Shown here in pieces: positions 8,741-17,884 of a stretch of DNA of 64,000 nt. The position numbers and the translations under genes were made by a program. Numbering within the stretch: position 1 is the stretch's first letter; the number at the start of each line of letters is the position of its first letter. The notes under the pieces were generated by a model. It did no database searches and had not been told where the DNA came from. It saw only the letters and a program-made list of their open reading frames with translations. Origin of the DNA: Streptomyces agglomeratus (GTDB lineage Bacteria; Actinomycetota; Actinomycetes; Streptomycetales; Streptomycetaceae); NCBI RefSeq assembly GCF_001746415.1, contig NZ_MEHJ01000001.1, forward strand, positions 8,261,023 to 8,325,022. Direction: 5' to 3'.

Positions 8741-8865
8741 GGCGTCTCCGAGAAGAAGGACCGGGCCCGTGATCGGCACGCTGGCGCGCGTCATGGTCAC
8801 CGGGCTGGATTCGAAGGCCGCGAACAGCGGCTCCGGTCGGCGGAATCTCCCGCCCAACACCAACC

Positions 8866-8894
8866 ACACTACATATTGGAAAACGAATACACAA
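8866..8894 (-). promoter_or_regulatory. Promoter, -35 TTGTGT, 17 bp, -10 TAGTGT
   Basis: On the minus strand TTGTGT (8889-8894) is followed after exactly 17 bp by TAGTGT (8866-8871). The motif ATGTTGTGTATTCG around the -35 is almost the same as at the promoter 45373-45401 (ATGTTGCGTATTCG), which has the same spacing. It lies 126 bp before the start codon at 8740. Confidence 0.6.
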
Positions 8895-8985
8895 CATGCG
8901 AGGTGAAGGGGCGGCCGGCCAGCCGCTGCTCTCCCGGGAAGACGTACAGGGGGGAGCGGCGGCGGCCGGCCGGCTTGCCGCGGGT

Positions 8986-9414
8986 CTACGCCGGCGCGGC
9001 GGTGAGCTGTCCGACCGTGTCGAGCAAGAGCTGGGCCCGGGCGAAGGCGGCCGCCTTATGACCGTACGAAGGGACGACCAGGTGCATGGTCTCGTGCGCC
9101 AAGGCGCGATCGGCCTCCTCGCGCGTGGTCACCAGCTCGAGGTTGATGGCCATCAACGGCACCCGCAGCCGTGCGGCCTTCGGGCCCAAATACACCTGGG
9201 CGGCATAGTGCGAGAGATAGGGCATGCCGCTGATCGAGGCGTACGCCGCAAGATCGGTGACGAGGTGGAAGTCGCGCCCGGACACGGTCGCGAACAGCTT
9301 GGCGCGCCGGCGCAGCCAGTTCACGTCGACGGGCAGGTCGCGCTCGTGTTCCAGGAGCCGGCTCCGCAGGTCAGCGTGCCGCTGCTCGGTCACCGGGTGT
9401 GCTCGGTCTGCCAT
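8986..9414 (-). CDS. SprT-like zinc metallopeptidase domain protein (142 aa)
   Basis: The start at 9414 follows GGAGGAG by five bases. Near the C-terminus the sequence reads ALAHETMHLVVPSYGHKAAAF, an HExxH zinc site followed at about nine residues by another histidine, as in SprT-like zincins. The size fits a minimal zincin domain. Homology is inferred from the motif. It follows the tagged-protein operon on the same strand but is 160 bp away from it, so it may or may not be co-transcribed. Confidence 0.6.
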   Translation of the reverse strand: MADRAHPVTEQRHADLRSRLLEHERDLPVDVNWLRRRAKLFATVSGRDFHLVTDLAAYASISGMPYLSHYAAQVYLGPKAARLRVPLMAINLELVTTREEADRALAHETMHLVVPSYGHKAAAFARAQLLLDTVGQLTAAPA

Positions 9415-9498
9415 GCGTCTCCTCCTCTCGAGTGCGGTCCGGCTTTCCGGCCAGGTGGTTCAGCCGGCCATCCCCGTGCCGGGGCCGACCAATGGCCA

Positions 9499-9518
9499 CC
9501 GCGGCCGTTGGGCCGCGG
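9499..9518. terminator. Short GC hairpin, possible terminator
   Basis: CCGCGGCC (9499-9506) and GGCCGCGG (9511-9518) form an 8-bp stem with a 4-nt loop in the gap between the tagged-protein operon and the zincin gene. No T-run follows, so the assignment is tentative. Confidence 0.3.
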
Positions 9519-9573
9519 GGACATCATGCCAACCCGCCCCGCAGCCGCCCTTCGGCACCGGCGACGAGGCCGC

Positions 9574-10035
9574 TCACGCATAGCGTCCGTGCCAGGAGTC
9601 GGCGTCCAGCCGCCTCAGTGCGGCGTCCTCCTCCGGGGTGAGGCGGTTGGTGAAGTCGTCCCAGCGGGTGAGCTGTTCGAGCTCGGGGCCGTCGGCCGGC
9701 TCAATCCGTGCCTTCTGCCCCGTGGTCAGGTCTATCTCCACGCCATCGTCCACGAGGTCGGCATGCGCCACCGGAAGGGATCGCCGCCGGGCCAGGCCGA
9801 GGTTGAACAGGTAGCCACCCCCGGTGTCCTGACCGCCGACCAGGGGCCTGATCCACAGGACCTGGTCGTCCTCGAAGCGGTGGTGCCGGGCGAGGGCGGC
9901 GCGGAAGACCTCCGTCCCGTCGAGGTCCGATACGACCAGGCGCGCGCCGGCGTCCACCGGGTCCCCGGTCGGGCTGTGGTTGCCCGCGACGAGGTCCGAG
10001 AAGCGCCGGCGCCACTGCTGCTGTGTTGCTGTCAT
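9574..10035 (-). CDS. Hypothetical protein (153 aa), last gene of the tagged-protein operon
   Basis: ATG 10033-10035 has AGGAG seven bases upstream and lies 20 bp after the stop of the 756-residue tagged protein, so the two are probably co-transcribed. The product (MTATQQQWRRRFSDLVAGN to SWHGRYA) is acidic and soluble, with a segment DDQVLWIRPLVGGQDTGGGY typical of a compact beta domain. No family was recognised. It could be an immunity, chaperone or partner protein for the large upstream products, which is only a guess from context. Confidence 0.65.
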   Translation of the reverse strand: MTATQQQWRRRFSDLVAGNHSPTGDPVDAGARLVVSDLDGTEVFRAALARHHRFEDDQVLWIRPLVGGQDTGGGYLFNLGLARRRSLPVAHADLVDDGVEIDLTTGQKARIEPADGPELEQLTRWDDFTNRLTPEEDAALRRLDADSWHGRYA

Positions 10036-10055
10036 CGAATCGCTCCTGGTCAGCT

Positions 10056-12326
10056 TTAGTAGTCGGCTTCCGTGCACAGGACATCCTCGACGGGTTTCCC
10101 GCCGAGCTGGGTGATGCCCCGCGAGGTGAGGGACGCGAGGATGCTGCTGCGCTCCGCGGCGGTGTGGCACACGATCCGGCTGGGGGCCTCGGCCCCGAGC
10201 AGGTCGATCCCGTTGCGGAACATGATTTCGTTGCTGCTGCCGGAGAACTTGGCGATCTTCATCGGGTCCCGCGTGATCGCCCCCGCGTTGTAGGAGCCGT
10301 GCGCGGGGTTGATAGCGCCGTAGTGGTCCCCGTTGTAGGCGTAGTAGTCGCTGCGCTGCATGAGCACACTCGGGTCGTCCCAGATCAGCCGGCCGCCGCC
10401 CGGCTGGCTGGACGTCTTCTTGACCCGCAGGAACACCGAGTTGGCGCCGCCGGTCATCTTGTCGGACTGCTCGCTCATGCCGAGCCCGCCACCGATGCCC
10501 ATCACAGCACGCTTCTCCGTGGAGGCCAGGACCCCCGTTCCGAGGAGACTGGCGAGATCGCCACCGTTGAGGCAGTGGGTCAGCGATCGACCCTTGAATG
10601 CGCCCTGAATCTCCGCGTTCTTCCCGGTCACGTCGAAGCGGGACCAGGTAAGCCACTTGCCTCCGGTCGACGGCGTCGGCTCGTAGCCCGGGCTGGCCGC
10701 GAGTTCGGCGCCGCTGGCGAATCCGGAGGCCTTCGCGACGGCGTCTCGGACAACCTCGACCTTCATCGGCAGCACCTTGTGAGATGCCTCCAGGTGGATC
10801 CTCTTCATCGCCGTCTGCAGGGCGTCGCTGTCGAGACCCATGAGGGACTCCATGCGCTGGTGCACGATCTCCTGGACCTGAAGATCCTGGAGACCCTGGG
10901 CCGTCTCCAAGGCGCTCTTCATGCCGGCGGCGCCCTCCAGCCCCTGGGCCCGGATGTTGTTCGCCAGGTAGGTCCACTCGCCCTCGGCCGCGGTCATCGG
11001 CTTGTTCATCAGGTGCAGCTGCTCCAGCCGCTCCACGAGGTCCTTGCCGTGGCCGGCGCCCGCAGGGGCGTGGACCTCGAGCTGTCCCCGCAGCGAGAAC
11101 TCCGTGTTCGCCGGGTCGTTGTCCTTGTACGGGCGGTAGACGGCCTTCCAGCCGTCGCCCATATCGATCTCGTACTCCGTGCCGTTGGCCGAAGAACGGG
11201 TGACCCCGTCCCACGACGTCTGCCCGGTCGCAGGGTCGAGGTTCGCCTTGATCCGGCTGGCCTTGCGGACCGTCGCGGCGAGCGTGCCGGGCTCCGGATC
11301 CCCGTCGGGCACCGGTATCTGCTTGGTGACCATCTTTGTCGCGGTCACCTCGTAGGCGTCCATCCAAGGCATGACCGCCCCACCGTTGTCGATCTTGTCC
11401 TTCACGACGTCCAGCTGGTCCATGTAGTGCTGGGCCATGGCCTTCTCGTCGTCGCTGATCCACGGGTCGTTGAGGACGGCGGCGACCGCGTCGACGGCCG
11501 CCTGGTGCTTGGCGATCGACGCCTCCGACATCTCGGAGCCGGTCTTCAGCTTGTGCTGCACAGAGCTGACCGCGGTCTTGGTCAGCTCGGCCAGCTTCTT
11601 CTCCTTGTCGAGGTCAAGGCGCTCCTTGACCTCCTCCTCGACCTGGATCTCCTCCATGTGCGTGCCGGGGATGCTCAACGCATCAAGCAGCTTCTCCTCG
11701 GCCTCCTCGGAGATGTGCGTGAGCAGCACCTCCCGCGGGCCGTCCGACGAGTCGTAGGCAACCAGGGTTGCTTCGGAATTGATGAAGTCGTCCCCGCCCA
11801 CCAGGATCGGCGTACCAGTGGGCTCGCCCACAGGAGGCGCCGCCGGCACCGGAGTCAGCGGCGGGTCCGTCTCCTCCTCTTCCTCTTGGACCTCCTCGAT
11901 GTCCTCGACCTGGAGCAGCACGGCTTCCTCCGCCGACGGCTCCTCACTGCCGCTCTGCAGCTCTCCATCGGCCGCGACGCCCTCGGCCTCGGCAGACGCC
12001 TCCGGGGCTTCTTCCTCCGGCGGCGCGGCGGACACGACAGGCTCGGGCTCCAGTTCGGGTTCGGTGCCCAGGAGCGCGTCCAGCTCCGCCAGCGGGTCGT
12101 CGCCGGCAGGCGGTTCCGCAGGGGGAGCCGGCTCGACAACCGGCTCGGGCAGCTCGGGCACCTCGAACGCGGGCTCCCCCGCAGCTCCCACGGCCGCGCC
12201 CGCAAGGTCGGCCCCCTCACCCGCTGCCGGCGCGCCGGTGATGTCCAGTGGGGCAGCGGGGGCCTCGGCGAGCGCGGTGGGGCTGACCGCGTAGCTCTGG
12301 TGGCTCGACTTGGATCCGGTTCCCAT
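10056..12326 (-). CDS. Large tagged protein 2: MGTGSKSSH tag, acidic linker, C-terminal enzyme-like domain (756 aa)
   Basis: The first 14 residues (MGTGSKSSHQSYAV) match those of the upstream gene except for one position, although the rest of the two proteins is unrelated. Residues 15-190 are Pro/Glu-rich and probably disordered. A helical region follows. The C-terminal 200 residues (SLTHCLNGGDLASLLGTGVL, then GMSEQSDKMTGGANSVFLRV, then NEIMFRNGIDLLG) have a His-start, glycine-rich and NE-motif order reminiscent of ADP-ribosyltransferase-fold proteins such as KptA or DarT; this is inference only. Its ATG overlaps the previous stop by one base (TGATG), indicating coupled translation. Confidence 0.8.
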   Translation of the reverse strand: MGTGSKSSHQSYAVSPTALAEAPAAPLDITGAPAAGEGADLAGAAVGAAGEPAFEVPELPEPVVEPAPPAEPPAGDDPLAELDALLGTEPELEPEPVVSAAPPEEEAPEASAEAEGVAADGELQSGSEEPSAEEAVLLQVEDIEEVQEEEEETDPPLTPVPAAPPVGEPTGTPILVGGDDFINSEATLVAYDSSDGPREVLLTHISEEAEEKLLDALSIPGTHMEEIQVEEEVKERLDLDKEKKLAELTKTAVSSVQHKLKTGSEMSEASIAKHQAAVDAVAAVLNDPWISDDEKAMAQHYMDQLDVVKDKIDNGGAVMPWMDAYEVTATKMVTKQIPVPDGDPEPGTLAATVRKASRIKANLDPATGQTSWDGVTRSSANGTEYEIDMGDGWKAVYRPYKDNDPANTEFSLRGQLEVHAPAGAGHGKDLVERLEQLHLMNKPMTAAEGEWTYLANNIRAQGLEGAAGMKSALETAQGLQDLQVQEIVHQRMESLMGLDSDALQTAMKRIHLEASHKVLPMKVEVVRDAVAKASGFASGAELAASPGYEPTPSTGGKWLTWSRFDVTGKNAEIQGAFKGRSLTHCLNGGDLASLLGTGVLASTEKRAVMGIGGGLGMSEQSDKMTGGANSVFLRVKKTSSQPGGGRLIWDDPSVLMQRSDYYAYNGDHYGAINPAHGSYNAGAITRDPMKIAKFSGSSNEIMFRNGIDLLGAEAPSRIVCHTAAERSSILASLTSRGITQLGGKPVEDVLCTEADY

Positions 12327-14939
12327 CAGCTACCACCGCCGTGCTTGAGGGAGGCGCCGGAGGGCAGGCCCAGCTGCTTGACGAAGAAGTCGGAGAAGTT
12401 CTGGCGCAAGTTGTTCTTCCTCTCTACGGCGTGGTCCAGGAACGCGGTCGCGATCTGGTCGTTGCTGACCTGGGACTGTGGGATCTTCAATGCCTTCGCC
12501 GCCCGGCTGCGCATCTGCGGCACCCACGCCACGCCACCCTTGGCACCCTCGTGTGCGGTGGAGTGCAGGATGGAGCGCAGCTGTGCGTCCGGCATGGACT
12601 CGAACTTCTTGATCACCGGGTGCGCGGCGGCCGGGTTGATCTTGACCCCGCTGGCGAGACTACTGCCCAGGGCCGCCTGGTAGAGCTTCTGGTGGACGGG
12701 AGTGAACCCGCCCCGCCGCTGGGGCGTAGTCGACCGACAGCTTGTCCGCACCGAAGTGCTTGAAGGCCTGACCGCGGTCGATCTGCACGAGGCCGCCGGA
12801 GGGCGTGCTCAGCCAGTTGTCCTGGTGACCGTCGTGCTCGCCGACGAGCCACGACCCCACGTGCGACCGGACGATCGCGTCGACCTGGGACTGTGTCCAC
12901 TGACTCGGGCTGGACGTGAACGGCTTGGCGTCCTTGAGCAGCGGCTGGATGGAGCCGGCCGTTCCGTCGGCCTTCTTGTGGTGGTACACCGGCACCGCCG
13001 GCACGCCACCCAGCGACAGGACGTGGGACGCAGCGGCTTCGGTGTGCCCCAGAGCACCACCGTGATTGTGGTCGGCCTTGAACATCCACTGTGAGCCGTC
13101 GGGGGCAGCATGGACCGTCTTGGCGTACGTTCCGCCGAGATTGGACGCTGTGGTGCCGGGGCCGAAGGTCCAGCCGGCGACCTCTTTGGCGTCGACGCGG
13201 ACCGGTAGGTCCTGGCTGGTCGCCTTGACGTGCTGCACCTCGGCCATCAGCGCCTGGATGTTGGCGTTGAACGACCCCGGCTTCGGTGCCTTCACCGGCT
13301 TCGCGACAGGCGGGACTTGGTTGGCCGTTGAGCTCGTGCTGCTCTTTGACAGCTTGCTCGCCACGGCTTGGAATTCCTCGTCCGGAGCCAACCCGCCGTT
13401 GGCCTTAAGAGGCGCGGGAACGGCCGTCTTGGCGGCTTTGGCCGCCTCCTTCTTCGCGACGTCCGCGGTGACCTTGTCCTTGATGGCTTGCTGGTCGTAC
13501 TTCTTGTTGAAGCTCGCGGCGATGTAGTTCTGGACCTGGGCACGCGTGGCCTTGGCGTTGTTGTCCATGCCCAGCTCGGCCGCGACGGCGCGCAGGTCGG
13601 AGAGCTTCTGCTTTGTGGCCCAGGCTTTGAAGTCGCTGGTGATCTCGCCCGGGTGGAGGTACTTCCCCGGCCCGAGGGCCGGGTGCTCGGCATACGGGGT
13701 GTCGCCGGCCGCCTGCTGGGTGTAGGCGTACCAGCCGTTCGTGCTCGTCTGCATGTCCCGGACGTCGCCGGCGTTCTTCGCCCACGCGGCGATCGCCTGC
13801 GGCGCGCCCGGGTCGCCGGCTGGCGGCAGGTTCAGCGGCTGCCCGCCGCCCGGAGCCATCGCAATGTGCGCGGCGTAGCCGGCGTCGAGGTTCGCCAGTT
13901 GCTCCTGCCGCTTGAGGGCCAGGGCCTTCAGCGTGTCCACTTCGCTCTCGGGCGTGGTCGGCCGCATCAGTGCCACGAGCTGGTGACCACCGAGGTGCAT
14001 CGCCTCGGTCTCGCTCAGCTGCCCCGAGGCGAGAGCCTCCTGCACCAAGGGCTGGACGGCCTTCGCCGGCACGTAAGCATGGCTGAGAGCCTCGTCGACC
14101 GCCGACTTGGCCTCCGCCTTGGCCTTGGCCAGGTCCTCGCCGAGCTCAGGACAGTCGGCCGACGCCAACTTCTGCTCGGCCGCGAGCATCGTGTGCAGGG
14201 CCTCGGCCCTCTGTTCCTGAGACTGAGGCCCGTAGGTCTTCTTCGCCTCATTCCAGGCGTCGACGGACGCGGTCACCGCCTGGGCGGAGGCCGCGACCTC
14301 GTCCGGCGTGACCTTCCACGCGCCGCCACTGAGGGGCGGCTCGGTGCCCTCGATCTCGTGCAGGTCGGTCAGCGTCATTCCGCCGACCGTCTTGCCGGCG
14401 AGCAGCTCGTTGTACCGGTTGAGCGCGGCGGCCTGGATCTTCGCCTTGGACGGGATGTCACCCGGGTACGCGGGATCCAGCCAGTGGACCAAGGGGTGTT
14501 GCCCCTTGCCGGACAGGCCCACCAGCGCGGGGTGCTCGAAGCCCTTGGCCTCGGCGATCTCGCGCAGGTCATCCTCGTCGAGCGAGTTCAGGTAGGCGAC
14601 CGTGTGCGCCTTCAGCGCCTTGGTGTGGGCCTCAATCTCCTCGTCGGAGGCTCCTGCCTCCTTCAGCTTCGTGATGGCCTCCTGGGCCTTCTCGACCTCC
14701 TCGACGAACAGGTCGTACATCTCCACGGGGTCTGGTGAAGGTGTCTCTGCCCAGCTGTCCGGACCAAGGTTCGAAAACGCCTCGACGTTGTCCATGGCCA
14801 TCAAGAGGTCGGCCTTGGCCTGGACCTCGCCGTCGGACATCGGTTGCGCGGGCGCCTCGGCCACAACGTCGTCCGCCTCGGATGTTGTGGTGGGTCCCAC
14901 CGCGTAGGAAGCGTGCGAGGACTTGCTACCGGTGCCCAT
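12326..14939 (-). CDS. Large tagged protein 1 with PI3/4K- or HipA-like kinase domain; frameshifted near 12.72 kb
   Basis: From ATG 14937-14939 the frame encodes MGTGSKSSHASYAV, an acidic linker, a long helical region (about residues 60-560) and a kinase-like domain. That domain has a lysine strand (QWMFKAD, about 618), a catalytic loop (GEHDGHQDNWL, about 705-712) and a metal-binding IDRGQAF (about 718), the order seen in phosphatidylinositol 3/4-kinase and HipA folds. After LSVDYAP the frame is lost and soon ends at 12660, while the frame ending at 12326 continues the domain (GGFTPVHQKLYQAALGSS). A single indel in the GC run around 12705-12730 explains this. Joined, the protein is about 870 residues. 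It is coupled by TGATG overlaps to both neighbours. Confidence 0.75.
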
Positions 14940-15340
14940 CAGCCGTCACCCCGCGAGGGGAGCGCAGGGATGACCTCGGCAAGCAGTTCGTCGAGAACGA
15001 GATCGGCTGCGTGCGTGAGGTCGAGGGCGCCCTCCGGGACGTCGGCCGGCTCGAGCGAGCACGCGCCGCCGGACTGCGCAATCCAGCGCTCGATGCCCTG
15101 GCTGGTGGTGGTTTCGCCCAGGCGCTCGCGCCAGGGGTCGGCCGGCTCATAGACGAGGGGGACCCAGCGCACAACCCGCTCGGCCGACTGTCGGCTCTCA
15201 TCGAGGCCGAGCACGGCGACGGGGTCGACAGGGAGGCCGAGCGCGGGGTGCCAGACGAGCAGGATCCACAGCCGCCAGGCCGGAGCGGCCGTCGACGGCT
15301 CCCCCGTCTCGGCATCGGTGGGGTCGGTTTCGGTCGTCAT
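14939..15340 (-). CDS. Small acidic protein (133 aa), first gene of the tagged-protein operon
   Basis: ATG 15338-15340 follows GGGAGGAG at a good distance and lies 24 bp downstream of the promoter-like element at 15365-15402. The product is acidic and soluble (MTTETDPTDAETGEPS to LPSRGDG), with LWILLVWHPALGL near the start that is too short and mixed for a sure membrane segment. Its stop overlaps the start of the kinase-like gene (TGATG). No family was recognised. Confidence 0.7.
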   Translation of the reverse strand: MTTETDPTDAETGEPSTAAPAWRLWILLVWHPALGLPVDPVAVLGLDESRQSAERVVRWVPLVYEPADPWRERLGETTTSQGIERWIAQSGGACSLEPADVPEGALDLTHAADLVLDELLAEVIPALPSRGDG

Positions 15341-15364
15341 GGAGGCTCCTCCCAAAGGTGCTTT

Positions 15365-15402
15365 CACCTGCTACAGGTGTGGGAGGAGCCGCCGGTGTGA
15401 CA
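15365..15402 (-). promoter_or_regulatory. Repeated promoter-like element, copy 1
   Basis: On the minus strand: an A-tract, TGTCACACC (15394-15402), a variable 13-bp spacer, then ACACCTGTAGCAGGTG (15365-15380). The last block contains the perfect 6-3-6 palindrome CACCTG-TAG-CAGGTG. The same two blocks with identical spacing recur at 22000-22037, 37191-37228 and 42346-42383. It stands 24 bp before the tagged-protein operon and 20 bp after the stop of the DUF4417 gene. Confidence 0.75.
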
Positions 15403-15422
15403 GTGCGGGCGAAGAAGTTTTT

Positions 15423-16538
15423 TCAGCGACTGGGCAGGAGCGAGGCCATGTACTGGACCGTGGCGGCGAAAGCGTCCTCGCTCCGGGCGTGGACGTCCTC
15501 GCGGCCGTTGGCGGTCATGATCGCGCCGTGCAGGGCGTACTGGTGCGGGTTCTGCGAGATCAGGGTCAGCCGGGGGCCGAAGATCTGAGCCATCTCGGCG
15601 ATGCGGTTGGCCCGAGACAGGCCGGTGAGGATGACCGGCATGTCCTCGGGGAGATTCTCGGCGAGGAAGTGCAGGCCGGGCCGCTCCCAGCTGTCCCAGT
15701 CGGCGTTGTCGCGGACGGTCTGCACGTTGATGGCGATGCCGGCCGGCTGGGTGTCCTCGATCCAGGAGAGGTAGCGCTGGAGGTCTTCGAGCCGGAACCA
15801 GTACACGTTCGGCACGACGTTGACGCCGGCCTCGGCGAACTCCTGGGCGAGCATCAGGCTACGGCGCATGTTGAGCAGGTGCTCGGTGCGCGGCCAGTCC
15901 CCGTAGATGCTGTAGTTGCACGACAGGACAAGGTCCCATTCCTGCTCCGCGATCCTCTCGACGAGCCTGTCGCGGCCGCGGCGAGTCCAGAAGGCCTCGA
16001 CGAGCGGGTCCTCGCCGTAGCCGACCAGCACAGCCTTCTGGTGGTCCCCGAGAGAGAGGGCCTGGCGGGCGGTCTGCTCGGTGAAGCGCTTGTAGAGCGT
16101 GTGGGTGTCGGGCGAGAACACGCGCCGCAGACCGACTCCGTAGGCCGGCCAGTTCAGGCTGGCGTCGAGCTTGGTGACCGCGGAGCCGTCCGTCATGGGG
16201 ATAAAGGACGGCAGGCCAGCGGGCAGCGTGCTGTCGACGCTGATGTCGTCGAAGGTCAGGGTGCCGCCGACATCCGCCATCCACCCGGCTATGTCGGTCC
16301 GGCTCCCGCACCGGATCGGGCACTTGCGGGTCACGCACGCGTTCGCCGGTGCGTCGGCCTCGGCTGCCGAGCACCCGCAGAACCGGCAGTCCGAGTTCTG
16401 GCCAGTGCACAAGGGCTCGACGGTCGCCGGGCCGCCCCGGCCGTCGGGACCGGCGTAGAAGGCGCAGCTGTTGCAGTCGCAGCCGCGACCCGGAAGAGGC
16501 ACGCCGACGGTCGGGATGGGCAGGGAGACACTGGTCAT
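15423..16538 (-). CDS. DUF4417-like protein with Cys-rich N-terminus (371 aa)
   Basis: The first 90 residues hold ten or more cysteines in CxC, CxxC and CxxxC spacing (CDCNSCAF, DCRFCGC, CVTRKCPIRC), suggesting bound metal or Fe-S. The remaining part reads as an alpha/beta barrel-like domain (GVNVVPNVYWFRLEDLQRYL, GIAINVQTV) of the kind annotated as DUF4417, found in actinobacterial plasmids and phages. Its biochemical role is not known. Its ATG overlaps the ParB-like stop by four bases (ATGA), so it is the last gene of the coupling-protein operon. Confidence 0.75.
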   Translation of the reverse strand: MTSVSLPIPTVGVPLPGRGCDCNSCAFYAGPDGRGGPATVEPLCTGQNSDCRFCGCSAAEADAPANACVTRKCPIRCGSRTDIAGWMADVGGTLTFDDISVDSTLPAGLPSFIPMTDGSAVTKLDASLNWPAYGVGLRRVFSPDTHTLYKRFTEQTARQALSLGDHQKAVLVGYGEDPLVEAFWTRRGRDRLVERIAEQEWDLVLSCNYSIYGDWPRTEHLLNMRRSLMLAQEFAEAGVNVVPNVYWFRLEDLQRYLSWIEDTQPAGIAINVQTVRDNADWDSWERPGLHFLAENLPEDMPVILTGLSRANRIAEMAQIFGPRLTLISQNPHQYALHGAIMTANGREDVHARSEDAFAATVQYMASLLPSR

Positions 16539-17848
16539 GCGGCTTCGCTTCCTTCGGTGATTGCATCGTCGTGGTCCGTAGCCCCGTCGACGGAGGCGTC
16601 GTCGAGATGGGTGCCGAGCTCGCGCAGTGCGAGGCGCAGGGAGCCGCGGTCGTACCGGGCGATCTCCTTGCCAGCCCGGACCTCGACCAGCAGCCCGCGG
16701 ATCCCGTCCAGCGCGGCGCGAATCGTGTTGGACTCCACAGCCGGGCGGCTCGGGGCGGCGTCGGCCGGCATCGCTTCTGTGGCGGATTCCGGCTCCGCGA
16801 TCTCTACCACCACGTCCGTGCCGAGGACCGAAGGAGCAGCGTCGTCGCCTTCTTCGGTTTCCTCCTGGTCCTCCGTCTGGCTGGGGACCTGGGTGAGCTT
16901 CGCCCGGCGGTCGGCGTTTGCCGCGTCCTGCCGTTCCTCGGCTTCGGTGATGATCTCTTCTGGTCCGAGCTCTGGCTCCTCCAGACCGACGTTCACGGCG
17001 GTCGGCAGTAGGTGGAGCCGCTTAGTGGACTTCAGCGCGGCCCAGATGCCCTCGGCAGCCTGCGCCCGGCCGTTGCGGAGCTCGGCGAACCGGATCCGGG
17101 TGTTCAGGCGGACTGCGGCCTCGTCCATCTCCTCGGTGAGGTCCCGAGGCAGCGCGCGGAAGGCCCGCACGAGCTCACCGGCCTTACGCTCGTTGAGCTG
17201 CAGCCCGAGACGGTTCAGCACCTCGCTCCAGGGGGCGGCGCAGGAACTGTCGGTGCCGCGGATCTTCTCCAGGGCAAGGAACCGCTCAGCCGGGTCGGGG
17301 ATCGCGTAGACCTCCTGCGGCACGGGCTTGCCGGCCTTCAGGAGCTTGCCGACGAGGATGGCGCACCGCTGGTACAGCAACGCGGCGGCCTGCTCCCCGG
17401 GCCGGAGGGGCTCGCGGGCGAAGTTCTCGACGAAGCGCCACATGTGACGCTCCTCCTCGGACAACGGCCCCGGGCAGACCACGGCCGGCAGCGCCTGGAA
17501 GTGCGGGTTGTCCGGCCTGTTGACGGCGCCCCAGCGCATCGCGCGCAGGCGGCGTTCCCCGGTGACCAGGCGGATCGTCGGCGCCTTGCCGTCAACGACG
17601 ATCTCCTCGGCCAGGACCGGCTCCAGGAGACCGATGACGGACATGGAGGAGATCAGGTCGGCGAGCTCGGACGGAGGCAGGGAGTCGGAGGGGTTGCGGG
17701 CGTGGGGCTCGGTGAAGGGCGCGCACTGGCCGCGTAGCGGCAGCATCTCGAATCGCCGCTGCCGCAGCTTGACGCTGCGGTGCAGGATCTCGGTGAGCCG
17801 GATCATGCTCCCGCCGTCCGGCGGAGCCTCGAGCGAGGTACTGGTCAT
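16535..17848 (-). CDS. ParB-like nuclease-domain protein (437 aa)
   Basis: The N-terminal third has ParB/Srx landmarks: LADLISSMSVIGLLEPVLAE (box I region), VTGERRLRAMRWG (box II, the GERR motif) and VENFAREPLRPGEQAAALL leading into the helical DNA-binding part. The C-terminal 170 residues are acidic and low-complexity. ParB proteins bind centromere-like sites and use CTP; no ParA gene is next to it, so segregation is not certain and a role in transfer or regulation is equally possible. It is coupled to the DUF4417 gene by an ATGA overlap. Confidence 0.85.
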   Translation of the reverse strand: MTSTSLEAPPDGGSMIRLTEILHRSVKLRQRRFEMLPLRGQCAPFTEPHARNPSDSLPPSELADLISSMSVIGLLEPVLAEEIVVDGKAPTIRLVTGERRLRAMRWGAVNRPDNPHFQALPAVVCPGPLSEEERHMWRFVENFAREPLRPGEQAAALLYQRCAILVGKLLKAGKPVPQEVYAIPDPAERFLALEKIRGTDSSCAAPWSEVLNRLGLQLNERKAGELVRAFRALPRDLTEEMDEAAVRLNTRIRFAELRNGRAQAAEGIWAALKSTKRLHLLPTAVNVGLEEPELGPEEIITEAEERQDAANADRRAKLTQVPSQTEDQEETEEGDDAAPSVLGTDVVVEIAEPESATEAMPADAAPSRPAVESNTIRAALDGIRGLLVEVRAGKEIARYDRGSLRLALRELGTHLDDASVDGATDHDDAITEGSEAA

Positions 17849-17884
17849 GGCGCTGCTTCCTTCAGGGCCGCGGAAAGCGGCCGG

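Noticed and set aside
10036..11463. Upstream extension of the 153-residue gene's frame
   Set aside because: The region is the coding sequence of the tagged protein in another phase; the ATG at 10035 has its own AGGAG site.
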